64,000 bases of DNA from Algoriphagus aestuariicola (GTDB taxonomy: Bacteria; Bacteroidota; Bacteroidia; Cytophagales; Cyclobacteriaceae), in contig NZ_JAFKCW010000004.1 of the NCBI RefSeq assembly GCF_017254835.1, positions 1-64,000 on the forward strand, written 5' to 3'. Numbering within the stretch: the stretch's first letter is position 1; every line of letters starts with the position of its first letter. The notes below the pieces were generated by a model. It was not told the origin of the DNA, did not search any database, and was given only the letters and a program-made list of their open reading frames with translations. This document shows positions 6,911 to 16,400 of the stretch, piece after piece. A program made the translations under genes and the position numbers.

Positions 6911-6950
6911 AATTAGTCGATTGTAGTCGAATGTAATCGTTTGTTGTCGA
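6911..6950. repeat. four tandem 10-bp repeats upstream of the integrase gene
   Basis: Four contiguous 10-mers (AATTAGTCGA, TTGTAGTCGA, ATGTAATCGT, TTGTTGTCGA) sit 47-86 bp upstream of the integrase ATG. One unit per helical turn would put a bound protein on one face of the DNA. They may be an operator, or arm-type binding sites for the recombinase. Confidence 0.6.
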
Positions 6951-7003
6951 ATAATTCCCCATCGTGGTTTGTGTTCTCACAGACCCACTTACTCCATTTT
7001 TCC

Positions 7004-8377
7004 CTAGAAAATCTGCTGATACATCTCCTCCAGCTTGCTCAGCGCAACGACTTCGATCTTGTATTTGCTTAAGTCGAGTCCCTTGACCGCATATTTGGAG
7101 ACGACAATCTTCTTGAAGCCCAGCTTCTCTGCTTCCGCGATGCGGTTTTCTATGCGCGAAACCGCACGGATTTCTCCACCCAAGCCTACTTCTCCCGCGA
7201 AGGAAATATGCTCAGAAACAGGCGTATCCTCATAGCTGGAGATCAAAGATGCGCACACCGCCAAGTCTAGCCCCGGATCGTCCACACGAAGACCTCCAGC
7301 CACATTCAGAAATACGTCCTGCTGGCCAAGTCGCATTCCACCTCGCTTTTCCAACACGGCCAAAAGCATATTGAGCCGCTTGGCGTCATGGCCGGTGCTG
7401 CTGCGCTGGGGCGTGCCGTAGGTCGCCGGACTGACTAGAGACTGGATCTCGATGAGCAGTGGGCGGTTGCCCTCCATCATCGCGCCGATGGCGACTCCAT
7501 TGAGCACTTCCTCGCGCTGGGTAAGCAGGATCTCGGAGGGGTTGGACACGGCGCGAAGACCCTCGGCTCGCATCTCGTAGATGCCCAGTTCGTGGGTGGA
7601 GCCAAATCGGTTCTTTGAGGTGCGGAGTATGCGATAAGTCAGGTGTCGATCTCCCTCAAACTGCAGCACGGTGTCCACCATGTGTTCCAAGACTTTTGGG
7701 CCGGCGATGGAGCCGTCCTTGGTGATATGCCCGATCAGGAATACAGGCGTTCCCGTTTCCTTGGCAAATTTCATCAGCTCAGCCGTGCACTCTCTGACTT
7801 GGGACACCGATCCCGCTGCCGATTCCACATACTGGCTGTTGAGTGTTTGTATCGAGTCGATGACCAAAAAGTCCGGTTTCAGAACCTCGATCTGCTGGAA
7901 AATCTGCTGGGTGTTCGTCTCGGAGAGCACGTAGCAGTCTGGGTTTTGGGCTTCCATGCGGTCTGCCCGCATCTTGATCTGCGCTTCGCTCTCCTCGCCG
8001 GAAACGTAAAGGATGGTTTTTCCCTTCAGCACCAAAGCGATCTGCAGCATCAGGGTAGACTTGCCGATACCTGGTTCCCCGCCGATCAAAACCAGCGAAC
8101 CCGGTACGATCCCGCCTCCCAGCACCCGATCCAATTCCGGATCGCCAGTCACCCATCGCGCTTGTTCCTCGTACTTGACTTCGGCGATTTTCTGGGGTGT
8201 GCTGGCTTTCTTCAAAGTCGAGCCAGACGGTTTCCAGCTGCCTTTTCCACTTTCCTCCTTTTGGATGATTTCTTCCACGTAGGTGTTCCACTCCCCGCAA
8301 GCGGGGCATCGACCGATCCACTTGGGGCTTTGCGCGCCGCAGTTTTGGCAGAAAAAGGAGGTTTTGGTTTTGGCCAT
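7004..8377 (-). CDS. radA: DNA repair protein RadA
   Basis: A 457-aa RecA-like branch-migration ATPase of recombinational repair. It has an N-terminal zinc finger (CQNCG and CPACGEW, about residues 10-28), Walker A GGEPGIGKST, the RadA-specific KNRFG motif (SKNRFGST) and a C-terminal Lon-protease-like domain with GEVGLGGEIR. The frame is open to an earlier codon at 8413, but the ATG at 8377 gives the conserved MAKTKTSFFCQNCG start. It lies upstream of the integrase in the same direction, so readthrough from radA into the integron is possible. Identification is very secure. Confidence 0.97.
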   Translation of the reverse strand: MAKTKTSFFCQNCGAQSPKWIGRCPACGEWNTYVEEIIQKEESGKGSWKPSGSTLKKASTPQKIAEVKYEEQARWVTGDPELDRVLGGGIVPGSLVLIGGEPGIGKSTLMLQIALVLKGKTILYVSGEESEAQIKMRADRMEAQNPDCYVLSETNTQQIFQQIEVLKPDFLVIDSIQTLNSQYVESAAGSVSQVRECTAELMKFAKETGTPVFLIGHITKDGSIAGPKVLEHMVDTVLQFEGDRHLTYRILRTSKNRFGSTHELGIYEMRAEGLRAVSNPSEILLTQREEVLNGVAIGAMMEGNRPLLIEIQSLVSPATYGTPQRSSTGHDAKRLNMLLAVLEKRGGMRLGQQDVFLNVAGGLRVDDPGLDLAVCASLISSYEDTPVSEHISFAGEVGLGGEIRAVSRIENRIAEAEKLGFKKIVVSKYAVKGLDLSKYKIEVVALSKLEEMYQQIF

Positions 8378-8481
8378 TTTTGGATGGTGATTTTTGATTT
8401 CAATATTTGGCAATCCTAAGTAGAAGACCTTTCGACTCCGCTCAAGGTGACAAAAAAGGCTAGTGGCTAGAATTCAATATT

Positions 8482-11319
8482 TTAATGCGCCTGTAGCCAA
8501 TCCGTACCCACGCCGACTTCGACCTCGATGGGTACGTTGAGTTTGATGGCATTGGACATCAGGCTGGGGATATGCTGCTTCAGCAAGTCGATTTCGTCCT
8601 TGTGTGCGTCGAATACCAATTCATCGTGCACTTGGAGGATCATCTTGGACTGGAGTTTTTCTTTTTTCATCCACTCGTGCACATGGATCATGGCGACCTT
8701 AATCAGGTCGGCGGCTGATCCCTGGAGAGGTGCATTGATCGCGTTTCGCTCGGCAAAGCCGCGGGTGGTGATATTGCGGCTGTTGATGTCACGCAGGTAG
8801 CGACGGCGACCGAGGATGGTTTCGACAAATTCTGTTTGCTGGGCCTTTTGGATCGCTCCGTCCATGTAGTCTTTCACCGCGGGAAACTCCATGAAATAGG
8901 CGTCGATGATTTCCTTGGCTTCGGCCCTTGGGATAGACAATCGCTGGGAAAGCCCGAAAGCCGAGATTCCGTAAATGATCCCAAAATTGGCCGTTTTGGC
9001 CTTTCTTCTCATATCGGAAGTGACATCTTCCAAAGGCACTTTAAAGATCTTGGCAGCGGTGGTGGAGTGGATGTCGCGGCCGTTTTTGAAAGCGTCCAGC
9101 ATGGATTCGTCTCCCGAAAACTCGGCCATGAGCCGTAGCTCGATTTGGGAATAATCCGCAGAAAGCAGGAGATGATTTTCATCCCTTGGTACAAAAGCCT
9201 TGCGGATCTCGCGTCCCCGAGCTGTGCGGATTGGAATGTTTTGCAGGTTGGGGTTGATGGAGGAAAGCCTTCCGGTAGCCGCCACAAATTGGTTGTAGGT
9301 CGTGTGGATTCTGCCGGTTTTTGGATTGATCATAGTTGGCAAAGCATCCACGTAGGTGGACTTCAACTTGACCATCTGTCGGAAATCCAAGATGGCCTCG
9401 GCAATTGGATGCTCGTTGGCCAGCCTGCTGAGAATCTCCTCTCCCGTGGCGTATTGGCCGGTTTTGGTCTTTTTGGCCTTGGGGTCGAGTTTCATTTTTT
9501 CGAAAAGCACATCACCCAATTGCTTGGGTGAGGCGAGGTTGAAGCGCACACCAGCAAGCTCATAGACTCGTTTTTCAATTTCTTTACTTTCTGTGTCCAG
9601 AAGCACAGAAAGCTCCGCCAGGCTTTGCGTATCGATACGAACTCCCTCAAACTCCATTGCCGCCAGCACCTCAATCAGCGGGTTTTCCACCTCGTCAAAG
9701 AGCTTGGTCAGTCCATTGGTATTAAGGATTGGGTCGAATTTCTCCTTCAACCTCAGCGTGATATCGGCGTCTTCGGCAGCGTATGCGGTGACTTCGTCCT
9801 CGTCCACGTCCCGCATGTTGCTTTGGCCTTTTCCTTTTTTGCCAATCAGTTCGGTGATGGAGACAGGCTTGTAGTGGAGGTATTGCTGGGCCAGCCAGTC
9901 CATGCCGTGCTTGCCGTCTGGATCGATGAGGTAGTGGGCCAGCATGGTGTCATAGATTTTTCCTTTGACTTCGATACCGTAGTTCTTTAGCACCAGTATG
10001 TCGTACTTGATGTTTTGGCCGATCTTGACGATGGACTCATTCTCGAAGAAAGGGCGAAGAAGTTCAAGTACTCCCTGAACTTCTTTTTGGTCCTCCGTGA
10101 CAGGAATATAGTAGGCCTCTCCCGACACATAGGAAAAGGAAAGTCCCACCAATTCGGCTTTCATCGGGTCTAGGTCGGTAGTCTCTGTGTCAAAGCAAAC
10201 TTCATCCTGAAGTAAAAGGTAGTCGACCAACTCCCGAACCTGCTCTATTCCTTTGATTTTATGGTAGTTGTGTACATTTCCCCAAATGGTGTCCAAGACG
10301 GGAGGCGGGCCGATTTCCAGTGTCGTGTCGGGAGCATCGCCTTCGGTTTCAATCGTTACAGTTGCCACGGGAGCGGCGGGTGCGCCGAAAAGGTCCATTT
10401 GGGCGGGCGCGTTGATCGACGCTTTTTTGGCACCGGGATCCTTAAAAATCCTCGCGGCCAAGGTTCTGAATTCGAGTTCGGTGAAGATCGCCCTCAGTTT
10501 TTCCTCGTCAAATCCCTCGTAGCGCAGGTCCGCCTCGTCAAAGTCAACCGGTACATCGATCTTGATCGTCGCGAGCTCTTTGGACAAAAGGCCTTGCTGC
10601 GCAAAATTCTCCACATTTTCCCTTTGCTTGCCCTTGAGCTTGTCCACGTTGGCGATGAGGCCTTCCACGGTGCCATATTCCTTTAGGAGTTTGACGGCGG
10701 TCTTTTCGCCGATTCCAGGGATCCCGGGGATATTGTCCACCGCATCGCCCATGAGGCCGAGGATGTCCCTGACCTGATCCACATGGCTGATATCCCACTT
10801 GGCGCAGACCTGCTTTGGCCCCATGATGTCTACCCCATTTCCCAAAAAGGAAGGCTTGTAGAGAAAAATGTGCTCGTCTACTATCTGCCCATAATCCTTG
10901 TCCGGGGTCATCATGTATACCGTAAACATTTCCCTTTCGGCCTTCTTTGCCAAAGTTCCAATGATATCGTCGGCTTCAAAGCCGTCCAATTCCAAAAGCG
11001 GTATCCTAAAAGCCTTGACGATTTCCTTCACCCAAGGGATAGCGGTGGTGATATCCTCTGGCTGTTCCTGGCGATTAGCCTTGTAGGGTTCGTACTGCGC
11101 ATGCCTAAAAGTTGGGGCTTTGGTATCAAATGCCACCCCAATGTGTGTAGGTTTTTCCTTATCCAATACCTCGACCAGTGTGTTGGTAAAACCCAGCATG
11201 ACTCCGGTGTTCAATCCTTTGGAGTTGATTCTGGGGTTTTTGCTAAAGGCAAAATGAGCCCTGTAGATCAGGGCCATCGCATCGAGTAAAAATAGCTTAC
11301 AGGCTTGTTTTTGGGACAT
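8482..11319 (-). CDS. polA: DNA polymerase I
   Basis: A 945-aa repair and Okazaki-fragment polymerase. In order: 5'-3' exonuclease domain (LFLLDAMALIYRAHF; helix-hairpin-helix GIPGIGEKTAVKLL), 3'-5' exonuclease domain with FDTETTDLDPM (proofreading Asp and Glu present) and the polymerase domain with motif A LSADYSQIELR, O-helix RRKAKTANFGIIYG and motif C QVHDELVFD (about residue 897). The frame is open to 11463, but the ATG at 11319 (MSQKQACKLFLLD) matches the family. It is transcribed alone, about 100 bp upstream of radA. Confidence 0.97.
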   Translation of the reverse strand: MSQKQACKLFLLDAMALIYRAHFAFSKNPRINSKGLNTGVMLGFTNTLVEVLDKEKPTHIGVAFDTKAPTFRHAQYEPYKANRQEQPEDITTAIPWVKEIVKAFRIPLLELDGFEADDIIGTLAKKAEREMFTVYMMTPDKDYGQIVDEHIFLYKPSFLGNGVDIMGPKQVCAKWDISHVDQVRDILGLMGDAVDNIPGIPGIGEKTAVKLLKEYGTVEGLIANVDKLKGKQRENVENFAQQGLLSKELATIKIDVPVDFDEADLRYEGFDEEKLRAIFTELEFRTLAARIFKDPGAKKASINAPAQMDLFGAPAAPVATVTIETEGDAPDTTLEIGPPPVLDTIWGNVHNYHKIKGIEQVRELVDYLLLQDEVCFDTETTDLDPMKAELVGLSFSYVSGEAYYIPVTEDQKEVQGVLELLRPFFENESIVKIGQNIKYDILVLKNYGIEVKGKIYDTMLAHYLIDPDGKHGMDWLAQQYLHYKPVSITELIGKKGKGQSNMRDVDEDEVTAYAAEDADITLRLKEKFDPILNTNGLTKLFDEVENPLIEVLAAMEFEGVRIDTQSLAELSVLLDTESKEIEKRVYELAGVRFNLASPKQLGDVLFEKMKLDPKAKKTKTGQYATGEEILSRLANEHPIAEAILDFRQMVKLKSTYVDALPTMINPKTGRIHTTYNQFVAATGRLSSINPNLQNIPIRTARGREIRKAFVPRDENHLLLSADYSQIELRLMAEFSGDESMLDAFKNGRDIHSTTAAKIFKVPLEDVTSDMRRKAKTANFGIIYGISAFGLSQRLSIPRAEAKEIIDAYFMEFPAVKDYMDGAIQKAQQTEFVETILGRRRYLRDINSRNITTRGFAERNAINAPLQGSAADLIKVAMIHVHEWMKKEKLQSKMILQVHDELVFDAHKDEIDLLKQHIPSLMSNAIKLNVPIEVEVGVGTDWLQAH

Positions 11320-11475
11320 TTCTGGACTTTCGTTTAAAATTCGGGAAGGGGGGAATAAGGCTTCTAAGTTACAATTTTTCCGGTACGGGCTTTCCCGGAT
11401 TTGTTTTTCGGACAGGAGATGACGCAGCCTTGGAACCGATTTTGCCTTTTTACGGCAGAACAACAGCCAAGCATT

Positions 11476-11787
11476 ATGAAAAACTTTATCCTATTACTCG
11501 CACTTTTCTTTACCGTCAACGCCGCTGACGCGGCTATTGATGCTAAGCCCGGCAAGACACCCAAAACAGAACTGACGGAAGCCCAGCTGATCCGAAAGGC
11601 AGAAATGGAAGCCCGCCTCGCGGAAATCAAGGCGATGGATTTCAAATCCATGAGCAAGTCCGAAATCAAGGAAATCAAGGAAGAAATGAAGCTGATGAAA
11701 GAGGAAGCTAGAGCAACCGGCAACGGGATCTACCTCTCGGTTGGCGCTATCATTATCATCATCCTGCTGCTGATCTTGCTTGTGTAA
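11476..11787 (+). CDS. small exported coiled-coil membrane protein
   Basis: A 103-aa protein with a signal peptide (MKNFILLLALFFTVNAADA), a charged helical centre rich in Glu and Lys (about residues 30-80, likely coiled coil) and a C-terminal membrane segment of Ile and Leu (about 86-103). It is probably a small envelope protein; function unknown. An in-frame ATG at 11401 would add 25 residues with no signal-peptide character, so 11476 is preferred. A strong terminator follows at 11813-11856, so it is monocistronic. Its promoter region overlaps that of divergent polA. Confidence 0.75.
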   Translation: MKNFILLLALFFTVNAADAAIDAKPGKTPKTELTEAQLIRKAEMEARLAEIKAMDFKSMSKSEIKEIKEEMKLMKEEARATGNGIYLSVGAIIIIILLLILLV

Positions 11788-11812
11788 AAAGGCTTTAGTC
11801 CTTTATATCAAT

Positions 11813-11856
11813 CGGGAAGATGGTTTGTTTTCGACACCGTCTTCCCGTTTTTTTTT
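11813..11856 (+). terminator. rho-independent terminator
   Basis: The stem CGGGAAGA (11813-11820) pairs with TCTTCCCG (11840-11847) and is followed by nine T residues. It ends transcription of the small coiled-coil protein gene. Confidence 0.85.
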
Positions 11857-11897
11857 GGCTAGCTGGGAAAAGAGATTTTTGTCTCCGTCGCTTCAAT

Positions 11898-12341
11898 CTA
11901 TTTCGGAGCTTCGGATTGGTTTAGGTAGTTTCTTACTTGCAGTGCCCGGAGAAAAGTCAAGATCAGCGGAATCAGCCAAAGGAGTTCATTAAAGACCAAT
12001 TGGAAAATGCTCCGCTTGTTCCATCCCAAATCGGGCGCAAAGCCCAAGGTAAACCAGCTTGCTGAGATAAGCTTTCCGGTGATGCCGGCCAAGATCAGCC
12101 AAACCCAGCTGACCGGGTAAAAAGCGGAGACAAAGATCACCAGGCCAACCACCAGTCCAAAGGAGCCGAAATAGTTGGAAGGCATAGCCTCAAGGTCAGC
12201 GCTTCCCATTGCCATCCATTTCAGCAGCTCCAGCCCAAACCACTTGTAAAAAGCCGACCAAGCAATCGTGTAGATGCCTGCCAAAAGCAGCAGGCCTCGA
12301 AAATGCATGGGGAAAATGGGGAAGGGCGGTTTTTGGTCCAT
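11898..12341 (-). CDS. 147-aa membrane protein
   Basis: A hydrophobic protein with four likely membrane segments (near residues 13-30, 57-77, 80-98 and 112-131), predicted for the inner membrane. No family is recognised. The ATG at 12341 is used; a second ATG 11 codons later (MHFRGLLLL) is an alternative. It is divergent from the secreted amidase gene, with about 75 bp between them for both promoters. Confidence 0.75.
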   Translation of the reverse strand: MDQKPPFPIFPMHFRGLLLLAGIYTIAWSAFYKWFGLELLKWMAMGSADLEAMPSNYFGSFGLVVGLVIFVSAFYPVSWVWLILAGITGKLISASWFTLGFAPDLGWNKRSIFQLVFNELLWLIPLILTFLRALQVRNYLNQSEAPK

Positions 12342-12417
12342 GGGGTATTTGATTTGTTGGGCGATTTCAACACCTTACGGATAGTTGATTTTTTTGGCAT
12401 CGTTACAAAACTATCCA

Positions 12418-14097
12418 ATGAAACTTAAAAACCGCTCGCAGTCCCGCGCTTTTCTGGCTTTAGGCGCTATGGCATTCCTGGCTTTGGGATTTACCTTGGG
12501 AAGGAATGCGGGGGAAATCACCCCTGCTACCATTGATTCCGCCGGCGAGCTGATCGGCCTGACCTTTTCTCCCCAGGAAAAGGACAGCATGGTCAATACA
12601 CTCACGAACCAGCGGAATAACTTTGAAATCCTTCGGCAAACCAAGCTGGAAAACTCCGTAGGACCTTCGCTTGTTTTCAATCCCTTGCCGCAGGGCTTTT
12701 TCCCCAGCCAAGTGCAACAAGAATACGATTGGGGACTAACGACCTCTGTGGCCTTGCCATCTAAGGAAAGCGACATTGCCTTTTTGCCAGTCCATCAGCT
12801 GGCAGTTCTGATCAAAAACAAACAACTCAGTTCTGAGCGTCTCACCCAGATCTACCTTGATAGAATCAAGACCTATTCAGATACGCTCCAGTGCCTAATC
12901 ACGCTCTTGGAGGAGCCTGCTTTGAAGCAAGCCCGAGCAATGGATGCCGAATTGGCGGCTGGAAAATACCGCGGTCCACTGCATGGCATACCCTATGGGG
13001 TCAAAGATCTGCTGGCCGTAAAAGGAACCAAGACCACTTGGGGCGCCAATCCATATAAAGAACAAAGTATAGATGAGACGGCTACGGTGGTCCAAAAACT
13101 GGAAGAAGCCGGAGGGGTTTTGGTTGGGAAATTTACGCTTGGCGCGCTGGCCATGGGAGACGTGTGGTATGGAGGCGTGACCAAAAATCCCTGGAATCTG
13201 AAGCAAGGATCGAGCGGTTCTTCGGCGGGATCGGCTTCTGCGGTCAGTGCCGGTTTGGTCCCCTTTGCCATTGGTACTGAGACTTTGGGGTCGATAGTTT
13301 CGCCTTCGACGCGCAACGGAGTGACGGGCCTTCGGCCGACTTTTGGCCGGGTCAGCCGGCATGGAGCGATGGCGCTGAGCTGGTCTATGGATAAGATCGG
13401 CCCGATATCCAGATCGGCAGTTGACAATGCCATCGTACTCTCGATCATACATGGAATCGACGAAAAAGATCCCTCGACCATTCCCTCGGCTTTCAACTAT
13501 TCGGCAAGAAACGAAGTCAAACAACTCAAGATCGGCTACTTCAAATCCTTTTTTGAAGGGGACCGCCCAAACCTAAAAAATGACCAGGCTGTGTTGGAGG
13601 TGCTGCGGGCGCAGGGCATCGAGCTTCACCCGCTCGAGCTCAAGCCCAGTGTCAACCCCGCACCGATTGTGAATATGCTGATGGTTGAGGGTGCAGCGGC
13701 CTTTGACGAGTTGACCAGGTTGGATCTGGACGATCAGCTGGTGGCGCAGCATCGCAATGCCTGGCCCAATATTTTCCGCTCGGCAAGATTCATTCCGGCA
13801 GTTGAATATGTCCAGATGAGCCGGCAGCGTACGGTTTTAATCCAGGAGATGCATACGCTCATGAAGGATTATGATGTGATCGTTACTCCCTCCTTTGCAG
13901 GGCAGCAGCTTCAGATTACCAACCTCACTGGCCATCCGGCCCTTTGCCTGCCCAACGGTTTTTCAGAGAACGGAAGTCCTACCTCCATCACGCTTCTTGC
14001 CAATCTTTTCGATGAAGAGAAACTGATCATGCTGGGAAGGCTGATCCAAGAGAATTCGGATTGGCAGGCCAAGCGACCTCCGATGTTTGACCAATAA
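12418..14097 (+). CDS. amidase signature family hydrolase, exported
   Basis: A 559-aa amidase of the Ser-cisSer-Lys type (GatA/AspG-like fold). The catalytic Lys lies in YGVKDLLAVKG, the Gly/Ser-rich loop is GSSGSSAGSASAVSAGLVPF and the nucleophile serine lies in GTETLGSIVSPS. The first 25 residues (MKLKNRSQSRAFLALGAMAFLALGF) look like a signal peptide or anchor, so it probably acts in the periplasm. About 90 residues precede the first amidase block. The substrate is unknown; no GatB or GatC neighbour is present, so it is not tRNA amidotransferase. The ATG at 12418 is chosen over upstream in-frame codons because it begins the signal peptide. Confidence 0.88.
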   Translation: MKLKNRSQSRAFLALGAMAFLALGFTLGRNAGEITPATIDSAGELIGLTFSPQEKDSMVNTLTNQRNNFEILRQTKLENSVGPSLVFNPLPQGFFPSQVQQEYDWGLTTSVALPSKESDIAFLPVHQLAVLIKNKQLSSERLTQIYLDRIKTYSDTLQCLITLLEEPALKQARAMDAELAAGKYRGPLHGIPYGVKDLLAVKGTKTTWGANPYKEQSIDETATVVQKLEEAGGVLVGKFTLGALAMGDVWYGGVTKNPWNLKQGSSGSSAGSASAVSAGLVPFAIGTETLGSIVSPSTRNGVTGLRPTFGRVSRHGAMALSWSMDKIGPISRSAVDNAIVLSIIHGIDEKDPSTIPSAFNYSARNEVKQLKIGYFKSFFEGDRPNLKNDQAVLEVLRAQGIELHPLELKPSVNPAPIVNMLMVEGAAAFDELTRLDLDDQLVAQHRNAWPNIFRSARFIPAVEYVQMSRQRTVLIQEMHTLMKDYDVIVTPSFAGQQLQITNLTGHPALCLPNGFSENGSPTSITLLANLFDEEKLIMLGRLIQENSDWQAKRPPMFDQ

Positions 14098-14141
14098 GAA
14101 AACCGGAGACATTGCCCTTTTGCTGATCCGAACGAAAAAGA

Positions 14142-14169
14142 TCCGCCAATTGGCTTGGCGGACTTTTTT
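14142..14169 (+). terminator. rho-independent terminator
   Basis: The stem TCCGCCAA (14142-14149) pairs with TTGGCGGA (14155-14162), followed by C and six T residues. It ends the amidase transcript and separates it from the convergent lipoprotein gene. Confidence 0.85.
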
Positions 14170-14182
14170 CTGAATTCAGATT

Positions 14183-14740
14183 TTATCGAATCGCCCCGGA
14201 AATCTTGATATGGGTAGGGTCGAGGAACCAAACCTTTTGGGTGGTTTCGATAGCGTAATGGTCTATCTTTTCTGTGGCTTGATTCATGTAGAGCTCTCCG
14301 ACGGTTATACTTGAGAAAAAGAGATTTTTATCGGTGGTGCGGATACTGATAGCTACAGGATATTCTTTGATATACCTGATTTTTATCTCCTTCACTTTTC
14401 CCTTTGAGTCTGGCAACAGCCTGTGGATAAGGTATTCCCCCTCGGTCTCTGTGGAATAAGAAAGCGCAAGTGCGGGGGTATTGATATCGGCGCTGTAAAA
14501 CGCCTCAAACTCCTCTTTCCAATCTTGCAGGGAAAATGTCTTGTCCACCGTAGTTTCCTCGCCGTTGATTTCTGAAATCTTGGTGACCGTCGCACCGTCC
14601 AGCTTGGCTAGCTCCAAATCCACAAAGCCGCTCAGGTTGAAGTAAGGCAGCTTCTCCATTTTTTTGTCGGCTTGGCCTGATGTACAGGAAAAGGCTGCCC
14701 AGATGAGCAGCCCGAATAGCAGTTGATTTTTCAGATTCAT
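14183..14740 (-). CDS. 185-aa lipoprotein of unknown function
   Basis: A lipoprotein with signal peptide MNLKNQLLFGLLIWAAFSC (lipobox AFSC, Cys19), followed by a domain of about 160 residues with alternating strands and no recognised motif. Its ATG overlaps the gpmI stop codon (TAATG), so the two genes are translationally coupled. The link to glycolysis is only positional. It ends opposite the amidase terminator. Confidence 0.8.
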   Translation of the reverse strand: MNLKNQLLFGLLIWAAFSCTSGQADKKMEKLPYFNLSGFVDLELAKLDGATVTKISEINGEETTVDKTFSLQDWKEEFEAFYSADINTPALALSYSTETEGEYLIHRLLPDSKGKVKEIKIRYIKEYPVAISIRTTDKNLFFSSITVGELYMNQATEKIDHYAIETTQKVWFLDPTHIKISGAIR

Positions 14741-16263
14741 TAGTTTAAGAGGATATCTCCGGTCATTTCTCCCGGGATAGCAATACCCATCAGTTTTAGA
14801 ATAGTAGGCGCCAGGTCTCCCAATTTACCATCTTTGACTCCGAGCTGCTCCTGATCATCCACCATGATCACGGGGACGAGGTTGGTGGTGTGGGCGGTAT
14901 TTGGTGTGCCGTCTTCGTTGATCATCATATCTGAGTTGCCGTGGTCGGCAATCACGATAGTCGTGTAGCCATTGGCCAGGGCGTTGGTGATGACGCTCTG
15001 GGCACATTCGTCCACGGCCTCGCAGGCTTTGACCGCGGCGTCGAAGTCACCCGTGTGGCCTACCATGTCGGCATTGGCAAAATTGAGGCAGATAAAATCA
15101 GCGCTTTTCTTTTTCAGCTCCGTGTTGATCTTGGAGGCGATTTCATAGGCACTCATTTCCGGCTTGAGGTCATAGGTAGCGACTTTCGGCGATGGGCAGA
15201 GGATTCTGCTTTCTCCGTCAAACTCCGTCTCCCTTCCTCCCGAAAAAAAGAAGGTCACGTGGGGATATTTCTCAGTCTCGGCGATGCGGATCTGCTTTTT
15301 GCCCGCTTTTTCCAGTACCTCGCCAAGTGTGTTGTTGAGGTTGTCTTTTTCGAAAAGCACCTGCACTCCCTGAAAAGTGTCGTCGTAGTTGGTGAAGGTG
15401 ACGTAGTCGACGTGGAGCTTTTTCATGTTGTAGTCCTCAAAATCTTTCTGGGTGAGGACTTGGGTGATTTCCCTACCTCTATCAGTCCGGAAGTTGAAGC
15501 AGATCACCAAGTCGCCTTCCTCGATGGTAGCGAGTGGTTTGTTGTTTGGTCCTACATGGATGATGGGGCGGATGAATTCGTCGGTGACATTATTGTCGTA
15601 GGATTTTTTGATCGCGGCGAGGATGTCTTTCGACTTTTCGCCTTCTCCTTTCACCATGGCATCGTAGGCGAGCTTCACTCTTTCCCAGCGGTTGTCTCGA
15701 TCCATGGCATAATACCTGCCAACCACGGATGCAATTTGGCCGGCGGAGTTTTGGAGGTGTTGCTGCAGGTCTGCCAAGTACTTGATGCCTCCTTTTGGAT
15801 CGGTGTCGCGACCGTCGGTAAAAGCGTGGATGAAGACCTGCTCCATGTTGTGGAACTTGGCTGCGTCGCAGAGGCCTTTGAGGTGTTCTATGTGGGCATG
15901 GACGCCACCGTCAGAAACCAGTCCGATGAAATGCGCTTTTTTGCCGGCGGCTTTGGTTTTGGCAAAAGCCTCGGCCAAGACCGGATGGGTATTGAGTTCA
16001 CCGTCGGCTACGGCAAGATTGATTTTGACCAAGTCCTGAAAAACGATCCTGCCGGCGCCAATGTTCATATGGCCTACTTCGGAATTTCCCATCTGACCTT
16101 CGGGAAGTCCCACTGCAAGTCCGGAAGCTTCTAGCTTGGCATGCGGATATTTGGTGTAAAGGCTGTCCACAAATGGCGTTTTGGCTTTGTCAATTGCAGA
16201 AACCGCTGGGTTGGTAGCGATGCCCCAACCATCCAAAATCATCAATAAAACTTTCTTGTCCAT
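14740..16263 (-). CDS. gpmI: 2,3-bisphosphoglycerate-independent phosphoglycerate mutase
   Basis: A 507-aa glycolytic enzyme that interconverts 3- and 2-phosphoglycerate using two Mn ions. It begins MDKKVLLMILDGWG with metal ligand Asp11; the catalytic serine is Ser61 in GNSEVGH. Other family blocks are AFTDGRDTDPKGG, GRYYAMDRDNRWER, NFRTDRGREITQ and IADHGNSD near the C-terminus. Length matches the family. It is the first gene of a two-gene operon with the lipoprotein downstream and is divergent from the DUF4783-nadC pair. Confidence 0.97.
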   Translation of the reverse strand: MDKKVLLMILDGWGIATNPAVSAIDKAKTPFVDSLYTKYPHAKLEASGLAVGLPEGQMGNSEVGHMNIGAGRIVFQDLVKINLAVADGELNTHPVLAEAFAKTKAAGKKAHFIGLVSDGGVHAHIEHLKGLCDAAKFHNMEQVFIHAFTDGRDTDPKGGIKYLADLQQHLQNSAGQIASVVGRYYAMDRDNRWERVKLAYDAMVKGEGEKSKDILAAIKKSYDNNVTDEFIRPIIHVGPNNKPLATIEEGDLVICFNFRTDRGREITQVLTQKDFEDYNMKKLHVDYVTFTNYDDTFQGVQVLFEKDNLNNTLGEVLEKAGKKQIRIAETEKYPHVTFFFSGGRETEFDGESRILCPSPKVATYDLKPEMSAYEIASKINTELKKKSADFICLNFANADMVGHTGDFDAAVKACEAVDECAQSVITNALANGYTTIVIADHGNSDMMINEDGTPNTAHTTNLVPVIMVDDQEQLGVKDGKLGDLAPTILKLMGIAIPGEMTGDILLN

Positions 16264-16400
16264 GCGGCAAATATATTACTTTTCAGTCCAAACTTCCCCC
16301 CGGTATTCAATTGTAAGCGCACGTATCCTGCTTTCTTTTCGCTCGGGGAAATAAGATCCGCCTCGGTTTTTTTTGGCTTGGAATTTGCCAACTAAGGCTG

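Larger units (their letters stand above)
1..6950 (-). mobile_element. integron-like cassette array with its integrase
   Basis: Seven complete one-gene cassettes and part of an eighth follow one another on the minus strand, starting 23 bp after the stop codon of a tyrosine recombinase gene. Each gene is followed by an attC-like imperfect palindrome. Predicted cassette spans, cut between G and TT of the R' core, are 5683-4451, 4450-3613, 3612-2873, 2872-2078, 2077-1457, 1456-619, 618-127, and 126 onward off the window. In each complete cassette the first bases are the reverse complement of the start of its own attC, the signature of integron cassettes. The array continues past position 1. Cassette structure is seen directly; that this recombinase moves the cassettes is inferred from position. 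Confidence 0.85.

Noticed and set aside
7643-8419. 258-aa plus-strand open frame opposite radA, and similar long frames opposite polA
   Set aside because: Antisense shadows of well-conserved genes in GC-richer DNA, with low-complexity unnatural protein composition.
8400-8470. Short repeat-like sequence CTTTCGACTCCGCTCAAGG between polA and radA
   Set aside because: It resembles dispersed intergenic sequences seen in Bacteroidota, but there is only one copy in this window, so it cannot be supported as a repeat here.
14941-16134. 397-aa plus-strand open frame opposite gpmI
   Set aside because: Shadow of a fully conserved glycolytic gene; no signal, domain or start context of its own.
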